From the NCBI RefSeq assembly GCF_009650765.1, contig NZ_CP045740.1, positions 2,728,001 to 2,792,000 of the forward strand: a stretch of 64,000 nucleotides of DNA, in the 5' to 3' direction. Shown piece by piece: positions 22,136 through 31,500 of this stretch (the stretch's first letter is position 1; each line of letters starts with the position of its first letter). The position numbers and the translations under genes are program-made. The notes beneath the pieces were generated by a model. The model had not been told where the DNA came from. It did no database searches and saw only the letters and a program-made list of their open reading frames with translations. Source of the stretch: Streptomyces sp. SUK 48 (GTDB lineage Bacteria; Actinomycetota; Actinomycetes; Streptomycetales; Streptomycetaceae).

Positions 22136-23506
22136 GTGACGGAAGCGGTCACCCCTTCGGCGAGCACCACCCTCGATTCACTGGCCCCCTTGCTCCGCGA
22201 CTGGCTGCCCCGGCAGCGCTGGTTCGCGGGCAAGGGCCGACCGGTCACCGGGTTCACCCCCGTGGCCGTGACCCAACTCCTGCCATCCAACGGCAGGTTG
22301 GACCTGTACCACGTTCTCCTGCGCGTCCATCAGCCACCGGAGACCACGCACCCCGGTGACTGCTACCAGCTCCTGATAGGCGCGCGCGAGGCGCTGCCGC
22401 CCCGGCTGGCGCCCGCGCTGATCGGCCATGTGACCGAGGGCCCGCTCGCCGGACGCACGGTGTACGACGCCCTGTACGACCGCCGGCCCGCCGAGGTGCT
22501 CCTGGAGGCCCTGCGCACCGGGGCCCGCATCGCCGGGCTGCGCTTCGAGCGGGACCCGCGGCAGGAGATCCGGCCCCACCTGGTGGCCCGGATGCTGTCC
22601 GCCGAGCAGTCCAACTCCTCGGTGGTCTATGGAGATACGTTTATTCTCAAGCTGTTCCGCCGGGTCGTCCCCGGCGTCAACCCCGACCTGGAGCTGCCGC
22701 TGGCGCTGGCCCGCGAGGGCTGCTCCCGGGTACCCGCGCCGACCGCGTGGCTGCACGCCGACCTGGACGAACAGCCGTACGCACTCGCGGTGTTGCAGCC
22801 CTTCGTGAGCGGGGCCGCCGACGGCTGGGAGCTGGCGCTGCGCGAGCTGGCCAAGGGCCAGGACTTCACCCTGGAGGCGCGGGCGCTGGGCCGGGCCACG
22901 GCCGAGGTGCACACCGCGCTGGCCCGCGCCCTGCCGACGGTCACCCTCGGCCCCGCCCAACTCGGGCCGCTGGTGGCCGGGATGACCGAACGGCTGGCGG
23001 CGGCGGTGCAGGCCGTACCGGCGCTGCTGCCGTACCAGCCGGGGCTGCGCTCGGCGTACACCGCGCTCGCCGAACTGGCCGCCGGGGGCCGCACCTGGAC
23101 CGCCCAGCGCGTCCACGGCGACCTCCATCTCGGGCAGTGCCTGCGCGCCCCGTCCGGCGACTGGTCGCTGATCGACTTCGAGGGGGAGCCGGCCCGGCCG
23201 CTCGCCGAGCGGCGGCTGCCGCAGCCGACGGTGCGGGACATCGCGGGGATGCTCCGCTCCTTCGACTACGCGGCCCGCGCGGCGAGTTCGGCGCCCGAGC
23301 GGTGGGCGCACGACTGCCGGGCGGCCTACTGCTCCGGGTACGCGGAGGTGTCCGGCGCCGATCCGCGCACCGATCCGGTCCTGCTGCGCGCCTTCGAGAC
23401 CGACAAGGCCGTCTACGAGGTGGTGTACGAGGCCCGCCACCGCCCCGACTGGCTGCCCGTACCGCTGTCGGCGATCCGCCGCCTCGCCGTGTCCGACCCT
23501 CACTGA
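22136..23506 (+). CDS. mak: Maltokinase
   Basis: This kinase of about 456 residues phosphorylates maltose to maltose 1-phosphate, the GlgE donor. The N-terminal cap domain begins [19 protein letters not shown], as in Mak/Pep2 proteins. The kinase core has [11 protein letters not shown] (catalytic Asp about 329) and [11 protein letters not shown] (metal-binding Asp about 347). The frame opens at GTG 22127, which sits only one base after AAAGGA; GTG 22136 gives a better 10-base spacing and is preferred. The segment around 22630 (GGAGATACGTTTATTCTCAAG) is AT-rich for this genome but in frame. It is also known as pep2. Confidence 0.93.
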   Translation: MTEAVTPSASTTLDSLAPLLRDWLPRQRWFAGKGRPVTGFTPVAVTQLLPSNGRLDLYHVLLRVHQPPETTHPGDCYQLLIGAREALPPRLAPALIGHVTEGPLAGRTVYDALYDRRPAEVLLEALRTGARIAGLRFERDPRQEIRPHLVARMLSAEQSNSSVVYGDTFILKLFRRVVPGVNPDLELPLALAREGCSRVPAPTAWLHADLDEQPYALAVLQPFVSGAADGWELALRELAKGQDFTLEARALGRATAEVHTALARALPTVTLGPAQLGPLVAGMTERLAAAVQAVPALLPYQPGLRSAYTALAELAAGGRTWTAQRVHGDLHLGQCLRAPSGDWSLIDFEGEPARPLAERRLPQPTVRDIAGMLRSFDYAARAASSAPERWAHDCRAAYCSGYAEVSGADPRTDPVLLRAFETDKAVYEVVYEARHRPDWLPVPLSAIRRLAVSDPH

Positions 23507-23533
23507 CCCGACTCTCGCCCCGGAGACTCGCTC

Positions 23534-25743
23534 GTGACGTCGAAGAAGCACCAGCCCGATCCCACCATGGGAGCCGAGGACCGCGCACGACTGCTGGCCG
23601 GCACCCACCACGACCCGCACTCCGTGCTGGGCGCCCACCCGGTGGCGGGCGGGGTGGCCTACCGCGCCCTGCGCCCGCACGCCCGCGCGGTCACCGTCGT
23701 CCACGGTCCGGCGCACACCGAACTGCGCGACGACGGCGACGGTTTCTTCTCCGGACTGCTCCCCGCGGGGGCCGTACCGGAGGAGACCCGGCTGCGGGTG
23801 GCGTACGGCGACTCGGTCCACGAGTCGGCGGACGCCTACCGCTTCCTGCCCACGCTCGGCGAACTGGACCTGCATCTGATCGGCGAGGGCCGGCACGAGG
23901 AGCTGTGGCGGGCGCTCGGCGCGCACATCCTGACCCGGCAGGGGGTGCGCGGCACCCGGTTCGCGGTGTGGGCGCCGAACGCGCGGGGCGTCCGGGTCAC
24001 GGGAAGCTTCAACTTCTGGGACGGCACCGGCTCCCCGATGCGCTCGCTCGGTTCCTCGGGGTCTGGGAGCTGTTCGTGCCGGGCGTCGGCGAGGGCGAGC
24101 TGTACAAGTTCGAGATCACCCGCCCGGACGGCTCGCACTCCCAGCGCGCCGACCCGCTGGCCCGCCGCACCGAGGCGCCGCCGGCCACCTCGTCGGTCGT
24201 GCACGCCTCGCACCACGAGTGGGGCGACACGGAGTGGATGGCGCACCGCGGGGACACTCCGGTGCACGAGGCGCCGTTCTCGGTGTACGAGGTCCACCTC
24301 CCCTCCTGGCGCCCCGGCGCGACCTACCGCGAACTGGCCGACCAACTCACCGCCTACGTCACGGAGATGGGCTTCACCCATGTGGAGCTGATGCCGGTCG
24401 CGGAGCACCCCTTCGGCGGCTCCTGGGGCTACCAGGTCACCGGCTTCTACGCGCCGACGGCCCGGCTGGGCACCCCGGACGACTTCAAGTACCTGGTGGA
24501 CCGGCTGCACCAGGCCGGGATCGGGGTGCTGATGGACTGGGTGCCGGCCCATTTCCCGCGCGACGCGTGGGCGCTCGCCGAGTTCGACGGGCGGCCGCTG
24601 TACGAGCACCCCGATCCGCTGCGGGCCGCGCATCCCGACTGGGGCACGCTGGAGTTCGACCTCGGCCGGCGCGAGGTGCGCAACTTCCTCGTGGCCAACG
24701 CCCTGTACTGGTGCGAGGAGTTCCATGTGGACGGGCTGCGGGTGGACGCGGTCGCCTCCATGCTCTACCTCGACTACTCGCGCGAGCCGGGCGGCTGGCG
24801 GCCGAACGAGCACGGCGGCCGGGAGAACCTGGACGCGGTCGCCTTCCTCCAGGAGATGAACGCCACGGTCTACCGGCGCTGCCCGGGCGTGGTGACCATC
24901 GCCGAGGAGTCCACCGCCTGGGACGGGGTGACCCGGCCGACCCATCTCCAGGGTCCGAGCGGGTTCGGCGGCCTGGGCTTCGGCCTGAAGTGGAACATGG
25001 GCTGGATGCACGACTCGCTCCAGTACATGGCGCACGACCCCGTGCACCGCGCCTACCACCACGGCGAGCTGACCTTCTCCATGGTGTACGCGTACAGCGA
25101 GAACTACGTCCTGCCGATATCCCACGACGAGGTGGTGCACGGCAAGGGCTCCCTGGTCGCCAAGATGCCGGGCGACTGGTGGCGGCGGCGCGCCGACCTG
25201 CGGGCCTACCTGGCCTTCATGTGGGCCCACCCCGGCAAGCAACTCCTCTTCATGGGGCAGGAGTTCGCCCAGGGCGCGGAGTGGTCCGAGGCCGCGGGAC
25301 CCGACTGGTGGCTGCTCGACCCGTCGTATCCCGCCGCCCCCGACCACCGGGGCGTCCGTGACCTGGTCCGCGATCTGAACGCCCGCTACCGGGCCACCCC
25401 GGCGCTGTGGCAGCGTGACACCGACCCCTCGGGTTTCGCCTGGATCAGCGGCGACTCGGCGTCCGACAACGTGCTCGCCTTCCTGCGCCACGACGCCGCC
25501 GGCTCACCCCTGCTCGCCGTCTGCCACTTCTCCCCCGTCGTCCGCCCGGACTACCTCATCGGGGTCCCCGACTCCGTGTCGGCCTGGGCGGAGGTCCTGA
25601 ACACGGACGACCTCGCCTACGGCGGCAGCGGAGTGACCAATCCGGGCCCCCTGAAGCCCGAACCCCAGCACGCCCACGGCCACCCGGCCGCCGTCCGCCT
25701 GACCCTGCCCCCGCTGGCCACGGTGTGGCTGCGACCGGCCTAG
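23534..25743 (+). pseudogene. glgB: 1,4-alpha-glucan branching enzyme, frameshifted
   Basis: The product (about 736 residues if repaired) would add alpha-1,6 branches to the GlgE polymer. The first frame (from GTG 23534) carries the N-terminal carbohydrate-binding modules up to [17 protein letters not shown], and the rest is in another frame beginning [19 protein letters not shown]. Restoring one G in the G4 run at 24058-24061 joins them exactly. In the repaired protein the GH13_9 catalytic residues are Asp405 (GLRVDAVAS), Glu458 (TIAEESTAW) and Asp532 ([11 protein letters not shown]). Everything else looks intact, so a sequencing error is at least as likely as a real mutation. Confidence 0.9.
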
Positions 25744-25749
25744 CGTGCG

Positions 25750-28014
25750 CTACTCGTCCCGCCGGGCCAGCGCCCGCGGCAGCTCGCCGGTGTGCAGGAC
25801 GCCCAGGCGCTGGGTGGCGCGGGTCAGGGCGACGTAGAGGTCGCTGGTGCCGTACGCGGCCGGTTCGACCACGAGGACCGAGTCGAACTCCAGGCCCTTG
25901 GACTGGCGCGCGTCCAGGAGCACGACCGCCCGGGTGAGGTCGGGTTCGGCGCCGGCGGTGACGCCGTCCAGGCGGGCGGCGATCGACCGGTGCAGCCGGC
26001 GCGGCGCGATGACCGCCAGCCTGCCCTCCACCGGCGCGAGTTCGGCGACGGCCTTGGCCACCACGCCGGGCAGGTCGTCGCCCGCCCGCCGCACCCAGGG
26101 CCGTACCCCGGTGGAGCGCACCGAGCTGGGCGGCCGGAAGTCCGGGTGCTCGGCGCGGACCACGGCCGCGGCGAGGTCCATGATCTCGGACGGGGTGCGG
26201 TAGTTGACGCCGAGGCGCGTGTGCTCGTACCGGTCCTCGACATAGGGCGCGAGGATCTTCGACCAGGAGCCGACCCCGGCCGCCTCCGCGGTCTGCGCGG
26301 GGTCGCCGACCAGGGTCATCGAGCGGGTCGGGCAGCGCCGCATCAGCAGCCGCCAGGCCATCGGCGACAACTCCTGCGCCTCGTCCACGATGATGTGCCC
26401 GAACGCCCAGGTCCGGTCGGCCGCCGCCCGCTCCGCCGCGCTGCGGTGGTCCGCCTCCTCCTGCCGCTCGGCGAACCGCTCCGCGTCGATGATGTCGTGC
26501 GCGGACAGCACCTCCGAGCCGTCCGGGTCGCCGTCCTCCTTGTCCTCGAACTCGTACGTCCGCGACGCGTAGGACACGTCCAGCACGCCCTGCGCGTACG
26601 CGATCTGTGTCGCGCGCTCGCGATCGGCACGGACGCGGGCGAACCGGTCGTCCTCGCCGAGGAGTTCGGCGGCCTCGTCCAGCAGCGGCACGTCGGCGAC
26701 GGTCCAGGCGCGGGTCACCGGGCGGCGGATCGCATCGGCGTCCGCGTCGCCGAGATGCCCCTCGGGCTCGGCCAGGAAGTCGGCGACCAGCCGCTCCGGG
26801 GTGATCCGGGGCCACAGCCGGTCGATGGCGGACCAGACCTCGGGGTTCTCGGCCAGCTCGTCGCGGATCTGGGTGATGTCGGAGGCGTCGAGCAGGCTGC
26901 TGCCGTCGTAGGGGTCGGTGCCGACCCGCTCGGCGTACAGCTCGGTGAGGGTGTTGAGGATGTGGCCCTCGAAGTACTCGCGGGACGCGTTGTGCGGCAG
27001 CTTCGCGGCGCGGGTGCGTTCGCGGGCGACGCCCACCAGGCCGTCGTCCAGCATCAGCACCTCGCGGTCGTGCTCGATCGCGAGGACGGGGTCGGGCAGC
27101 GCCTGCCGGTCGCGGACCACCTCGGCGAGCACCTCCGCCATGTCCGCGCGCCCCTTGACGGCGGCCGCCTCGGGGGTGTCGGTGGCGGTGGCCCTCACCC
27201 CGGGGAACAGCTCGCCGACCGTGGCCAGCAGGACACCGGTCTCGCCGAGGGCGGGCAGCACCTCGCCGATGTAGCCGAGGAAGGCCGGGTTGGGCCCGAC
27301 GATCAGCACGGCGCGGCGGGCCAGCAGCTCCCGGTGCTCGTAGAGCAGGTACGCCGCCCGGTGCAGGGCCACGGCGGTCTTGCCGGTGCCGGGTCCGCCC
27401 TCCACGACCAGCACGCCCCGGTGCGGCGCCCGGATGATCCGGTCCTGGTCGGCCTGGATGGTGCGCACGATGTCGCCCATCCGGCCGGTGCGCGCCGAGT
27501 TCAGCGCGGCGAGCAGCACGGCGTCGCCGTTGTGGTCCTCGTGTCCGGTGCGGGTGGCGTCGCCGAGGTCGAGGATCTCGTCGTGCAGATGGGTGACGGT
27601 ACGGCCCTCGGTGGCGATGTGCCGGCGCCGCCGCAGCCCCATCGGGGTGTGCCCGGTGGCCAGGTAGAACGGCCGGGCGACGTCGGCGCGCCAGTCGATC
27701 AGCACCGGGGTGTGCTCGGCGTCGTCCGCGCGCAGGCCGATCCGGCCGATGTGGTGGGTCGTACCGCTCGCGAGATCGATCCGCCCGAAGCAGAGCGAGC
27801 CGTCGACGGCGTTCAGCGCGGCGAGCAGCCCCGACCGCTCCGCGACCAGGATGTCCCGCTCCAGCCGGGCCTGCATGGGCTTGTCACCCTGCGCGAGCGC
27901 GTCCCCGACCGAGGTCTCGGTGTCACCGCGCAGCACGTCGACGCGCGCGTACAGTCCGTCGATGAATTCCTGCTCGCGACGCAATTCATCGTCTGGAAAT
28001 TCGGTGTTTGACAA
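25750..28014 (-). CDS. helR: HelR/HelD-like RNA polymerase recycling helicase
   Basis: This superfamily 1 (UvrD/Rep-like) ATPase of about 754 residues belongs to the actinobacterial HelD class. Members bind RNA polymerase, release it from stalled complexes and, in the HelR subgroup, can confer rifamycin tolerance. Visible are an N-terminal coiled coil (DDELRREQEFIDGLYARVDVLR), Walker A VVEGGPGTGKTAVALHRAAYLLY in part, motif II HIIVDEAQELSPM, motif III TLVGDPAQTAEA and motif VI VALTRATQRLGVL. The frame is open to ATG 28086, but TTG 28014 has an ideal GGGAG five bases upstream and starts just before the conserved part, so I prefer it. The HelR rather than HelD label is less certain. Confidence 0.88.
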   Translation of the reverse strand: MSNTEFPDDELRREQEFIDGLYARVDVLRGDTETSVGDALAQGDKPMQARLERDILVAERSGLLAALNAVDGSLCFGRIDLASGTTHHIGRIGLRADDAEHTPVLIDWRADVARPFYLATGHTPMGLRRRRHIATEGRTVTHLHDEILDLGDATRTGHEDHNGDAVLLAALNSARTGRMGDIVRTIQADQDRIIRAPHRGVLVVEGGPGTGKTAVALHRAAYLLYEHRELLARRAVLIVGPNPAFLGYIGEVLPALGETGVLLATVGELFPGVRATATDTPEAAAVKGRADMAEVLAEVVRDRQALPDPVLAIEHDREVLMLDDGLVGVARERTRAAKLPHNASREYFEGHILNTLTELYAERVGTDPYDGSSLLDASDITQIRDELAENPEVWSAIDRLWPRITPERLVADFLAEPEGHLGDADADAIRRPVTRAWTVADVPLLDEAAELLGEDDRFARVRADRERATQIAYAQGVLDVSYASRTYEFEDKEDGDPDGSEVLSAHDIIDAERFAERQEEADHRSAAERAAADRTWAFGHIIVDEAQELSPMAWRLLMRRCPTRSMTLVGDPAQTAEAAGVGSWSKILAPYVEDRYEHTRLGVNYRTPSEIMDLAAAVVRAEHPDFRPPSSVRSTGVRPWVRRAGDDLPGVVAKAVAELAPVEGRLAVIAPRRLHRSIAARLDGVTAGAEPDLTRAVVLLDARQSKGLEFDSVLVVEPAAYGTSDLYVALTRATQRLGVLHTGELPRALARRDE

Positions 28015-28037
28015 TTCCGCTCCCGCCCGGATATACT
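28008..28037 (+). promoter_or_regulatory. Near-consensus vegetative promoter
   Basis: A perfect TTGACA -35 box (28008-28013) and a TATACT -10 box (28032-28037) are separated by 18 bases. This is one of the best HrdB-type promoters one could expect in Streptomyces. It overlaps the preferred helR start codon and points away from helR. No coding gene lies within the next 110 bases; the transcript would instead meet an intrinsic terminator. Confidence 0.75.
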
Positions 28038-28043
28038 GTGCCC

Positions 28044-28136
28044 ACAAAGCTTTTCGTGACTGCGGTTTTGCGAAGTCACGAACCATTGAATATACCCGCA
28101 GAAATCCCCCGGACGCAATTATCCGGGGGATTTTTT
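28044..28136 (+). ncRNA. Candidate small RNA, divergent to and antisense of the helR leader
   Basis: Transcription from the promoter just upstream would start near 28044 and stop in the T-run at 28131-28136, giving an RNA of about 93 bases. It would fold into two hairpins: TTCGTGACT (28053-28061) pairing with AGTCACGAA (28074-28082), and an 11-bp terminator stem. There is no ribosome binding site plus open frame of useful size inside it. It is complementary to the helR 5' leader. This is a prediction from promoter, structure and terminator only, and I know of no named family that it matches. Confidence 0.6.
28103..28136 (+). terminator. Intrinsic terminator with T6 tract
   Basis: A perfect 11-bp stem (AATCCCCCGGA at 28103-28113 with its complement at 28122-28132), an 8-base loop and six T residues (28131-28136) form a textbook rho-independent terminator on the plus strand. 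Canonical T-tracts are uncommon in Streptomyces. No protein gene on this strand ends here, which supports a short untranslated transcript. Confidence 0.85.
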
Positions 28137-28577
28137 ATGCCCGGGCGCGACCCTCCCGGCCCGCGGCCGGGCTCCGCCACCCACACGGCCCACCGGGTCG
28201 AAAACCGGTCGTCTCCGACCACGGATCTCCCGTGCGTCACCACAGAAGACACACAGGGAACGCACAAGTTCCCCATGGTGAAGCCACACATTGCCGGTCG
28301 ACCCGGCCGACAGAACGCCGCGAAAGGTTCAGGCCAACGCTGCGCGACCCCGGCATAACGCTCTGTACTGCGCGATCCGTGTATGCGTAAGGTATCGCCG
28401 CGCCTTACCGGATCTTGACCAATCCGTGGTCGCGCGCACATCGCTCGATGACCGGGGGAACACCTGCGTTCACGGGGAGCGGGGCTCAGCTCGGGCTCTG
28501 CTCGTACCGGAGCCTTCTGCTGCCGTCGTACGGCGGATCTCCCCGGTCCGGCAGTCCGGCCGTCCGACCGTCCGGCC
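28137..28577. promoter_or_regulatory. Upstream region of the polymorphic toxin gene
   Basis: This 441-base stretch has no supported gene. It contains an 18-bp operator-like inverted repeat GGGAAC-N6-GTTCCC at 28256-28273, and a short run of near-repeats of CCGTCCGGC at 28549-28577, just before the toxin start. A TTGACC at 28415-28420 lacks a matching -10 box. It presumably holds the toxin promoter. Confidence 0.45.
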
Positions 28578-31500
28578 GTGAAGAAGGGGGACTCTCTTTT
28601 GCGCTCCACGTCGTGGTTCCGTCTGCCCGGGTTACGAAGACCAGGGAAATTGACCGCCGGTGTGTCGTCCGTGGCCGCGCTGGCTGTCGTGGCCGGTCTC
28701 GCGGTGCAGCCGGGGCTGTCCCGGCTGACCGCCGAGCCGGCCGCCGACTCCTATCCCTGGTACCAGGACTCGGCCGCCGAGCAGTTGCGGCAGGACCAGT
28801 GCCTGATGACCGACGTGCTGCGGCTGGGCGGGCCGTCGATGGCCGCGACCGCGCAGGACGGCCTCGACCAGAGCCCGGACAAGCTGCATGTCCTCGCCGA
28901 CCGGAAGAACTGGGGGCAGACGCCGCTGGCCGTCGCGTACCAGAGCGACCGGGCCGCGGCGGGCAAGCAGCTGGACGACCTCGACGCGCTGCGGGCCGCC
29001 TGGAAGAAGCCGCTCGACGGCCTGGCCACGCCGGCCGGGTTCACCGAGACGGACTTCCACTGGCCGCCGGACGGCGACCGGAGTTTCTACAACCAGACCG
29101 GTCTGAGCAAGTGGGTCGCGGACCGGTTCTGGCAGGAGGACGACGACTTCTACCGGGACGAGACCCCCGAGGCCGACGGCAAGACCCTCAAGGCGGTCGA
29201 CGCCCTCGGCAACGCCCTTTACGGCAAGGCCCCGGACACGTCCGGGATGACCCCGCAGGAGCGGGACCGGGCATGGGCCGAGCACGACGCGTTCCAGTGG
29301 ATGCACGGCCTTCCCGGCGCGAACGCGGGTGCCGACGACGCCCGGCTCTTCCTGTCCTCCGGCGGCTTCCCGCGTACGGCTCCGCAGCCGGGGACACCGG
29401 AGTACCGCATCGCGGTGGAGGATGTGAAGTCCCGGTTCGCGGGGTGCGGTTGGCGCGACCCGCTGGACCCGGACGGGGTGCTGGGCGATGTCACGTCCAC
29501 CGCCGCGGACGAGTGGCAGCAGGAGGTCTCCGCGCAGGCCGCGCAGCGCGACCGGCTCCTGGACGCGAACAAGTCCGCGGTCGACGCCCTGTCCAAGGGC
29601 GCGAAGGCGCTGAGCGAGATGCTGGGCAGCTCCTGGGTCGCGGACCATCTCACGCGCTGGCAGGACTACTGGTCGCCGGGCGGTGTCGGCTGGATCGGTG
29701 ACGGCTCCCTGGTCATGCGGGTGGAGGCAGCTGACGGCAAGTGCCTGGACGTGCAGGGCGGCGGGACGGCCGACGGCACCCCGGTACAGATCTACACCTG
29801 CAACGGCGGTGCCGCCCAGCAGTGGAAGTTCTGGGGCTCCTACGACGGCGGCTACGCCCTGTACAACACCAAGGCGCAGAAGTGCCTGGACGTGAAGGGC
29901 GCCGCCGACGCCAACGGTACGAAGATCCAGGTATGGACGTGCAACGGCACCGCGGCCCAGCAGTGGCAGCTCGACGTCCACGCCGCGGGCGAGCTGCGCA
30001 ACGCCGCCACCGACAAGTGCCTGGACCTGCATACGTTCACCAACGGCAACGACAGCCGGCTGTACACGTGCAACGGCACCGACGCCCAGAAGATCCGCAT
30101 GGTGGCGCAGTCGCACGACGGCACCGACAAGCCGTCGTACCCGGACAAGGCGCAGTTCACGAAGGCGACGGCCGGTGTCACCGCCGCCCGCACCGGCGCC
30201 GGTGCGAAACTGGGAACGCTCAAGGCGCAGTTGTTCACGGCGAAAAATGCCGGCGTCGTCTCGGACGGCGCCCTTCAGACCGCGTACGGCATCGCCGACG
30301 CGGCGGGCGCGCCGCGCGGCCGGGGTCTGCTGGTGGGGCAGCAGAAGGCGCAGGTGACCCGAGGTGCGGTGGCCGCGCTCCAGGCGATGGAAAAGGCCGG
30401 TGAGACGGCCCTGGCGGCCACCCGTGCCTCGGCCGGAGACAGCGCGACCATCGCGCAGCGCGCGCTGGCGCAGGCCGCGCAGGTCAAGGCGGAGTTCCGC
30501 AAAGAGGCCGCGAAGGCGGCCGAGGAACAGGCCAAGGCGGCCGCGGACGCGGCCAAGGTGCACCGTGACAACGCCAAGGCGGACAAGGAGACCGCCGAGG
30601 CGAAACTCGGCGACGCGCTGAAGGCCGAGGGGGACGCGAAGGCGGCCGCCGCAGACGCCCACGCCAAGCGGCTGGCCGCGGAGGCGGAGGAGAAGACGGC
30701 CAAGGCGGAGAAGGAGACCGCCGCCGCCGAACGGGCCGACGCCGCCCGGTACAAACAGGATGCGCAGGCACAGGCGACCAAGGCCGACGCGGCCAAGGAC
30801 AAGGCGGACGCGGCGGAGAAGACCGCCCAGGGCAAGCGCGACGACGCCGTCAAGGCCAGTGACCACGCCAAGGCGATGCGCGACGACGCCTGGGACGCCG
30901 AACAGAAGGCGGACGCGGCCCGCGCCAAGGCCGACGCCAAGAACGCCTACGCCGACTCCCTCGACTCGGGGGCCGCGGCCGACGCGGCACGCTCCGCCGC
31001 CGGCGACGCGGACAAGGCCGCCACCGAAGCCGAGACGGCGGCGGCGAAGGCCCGCGCGGACGCGGACGCGGCCACCCAGGCGGCGGCCGACGCCGACGCC
31101 GCGGCGACCCGTGCGAAGGCGGCCGCCGAGCGGGCCCGCTCGGACGCGGACGCCGCCCAGGCGGACAAGCTGAAGGCGGACGCGGCGGTCCGGACCGCCA
31201 CCAGCGCGGTGGCCGACGCCATCGCCGCCTCCCAGGACGCCGCCGCCGAGGCGAAGTCCGCGGTCAAGCTCGCCGACGAGGCCGAACAGCACGCCAAGGA
31301 CGCCGAGAGCCAGGCCGACCAGGCGAACAGCGAGGCGGGCAAGGCCCTCGCGGCCGCCGCGAAGGCCGCCGGGTTCGCCCATGTCACCGCCCAGGCCGCC
31401 GTCGACGCCGGAAAGGCCGCCGAACAGGTCGCGAAGCCGGCCAACGACGCGATCCAGCTCGGCTCACCGTACGTCGACACCGACTCGGCCGCCGCCCTGG

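Noticed and set aside
28015..28086. N-terminal extension of HelR from ATG 28086
   Set aside because: A good GGGAG site precedes TTG 28014, the conserved sequence begins there, and the extra segment overlaps a hairpin and the putative small RNA.
28044..28136. 6C-type actinobacterial RNA as identity of the small RNA
   Set aside because: The hallmark hairpin loops with six cytosines are absent; the C-run here is in the paired terminator stem.
28015..28140. Rifamycin-associated element upstream of helR
   Set aside because: The palindromes present (TTCGTGACT/AGTCACGAA and the terminator) do not resemble the element as I recall it; I cannot confirm without a motif search.
28415..28420. TTGACC as -35 box of the toxin promoter
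   Set aside because: No acceptable -10 hexamer lies 16-19 bases downstream.
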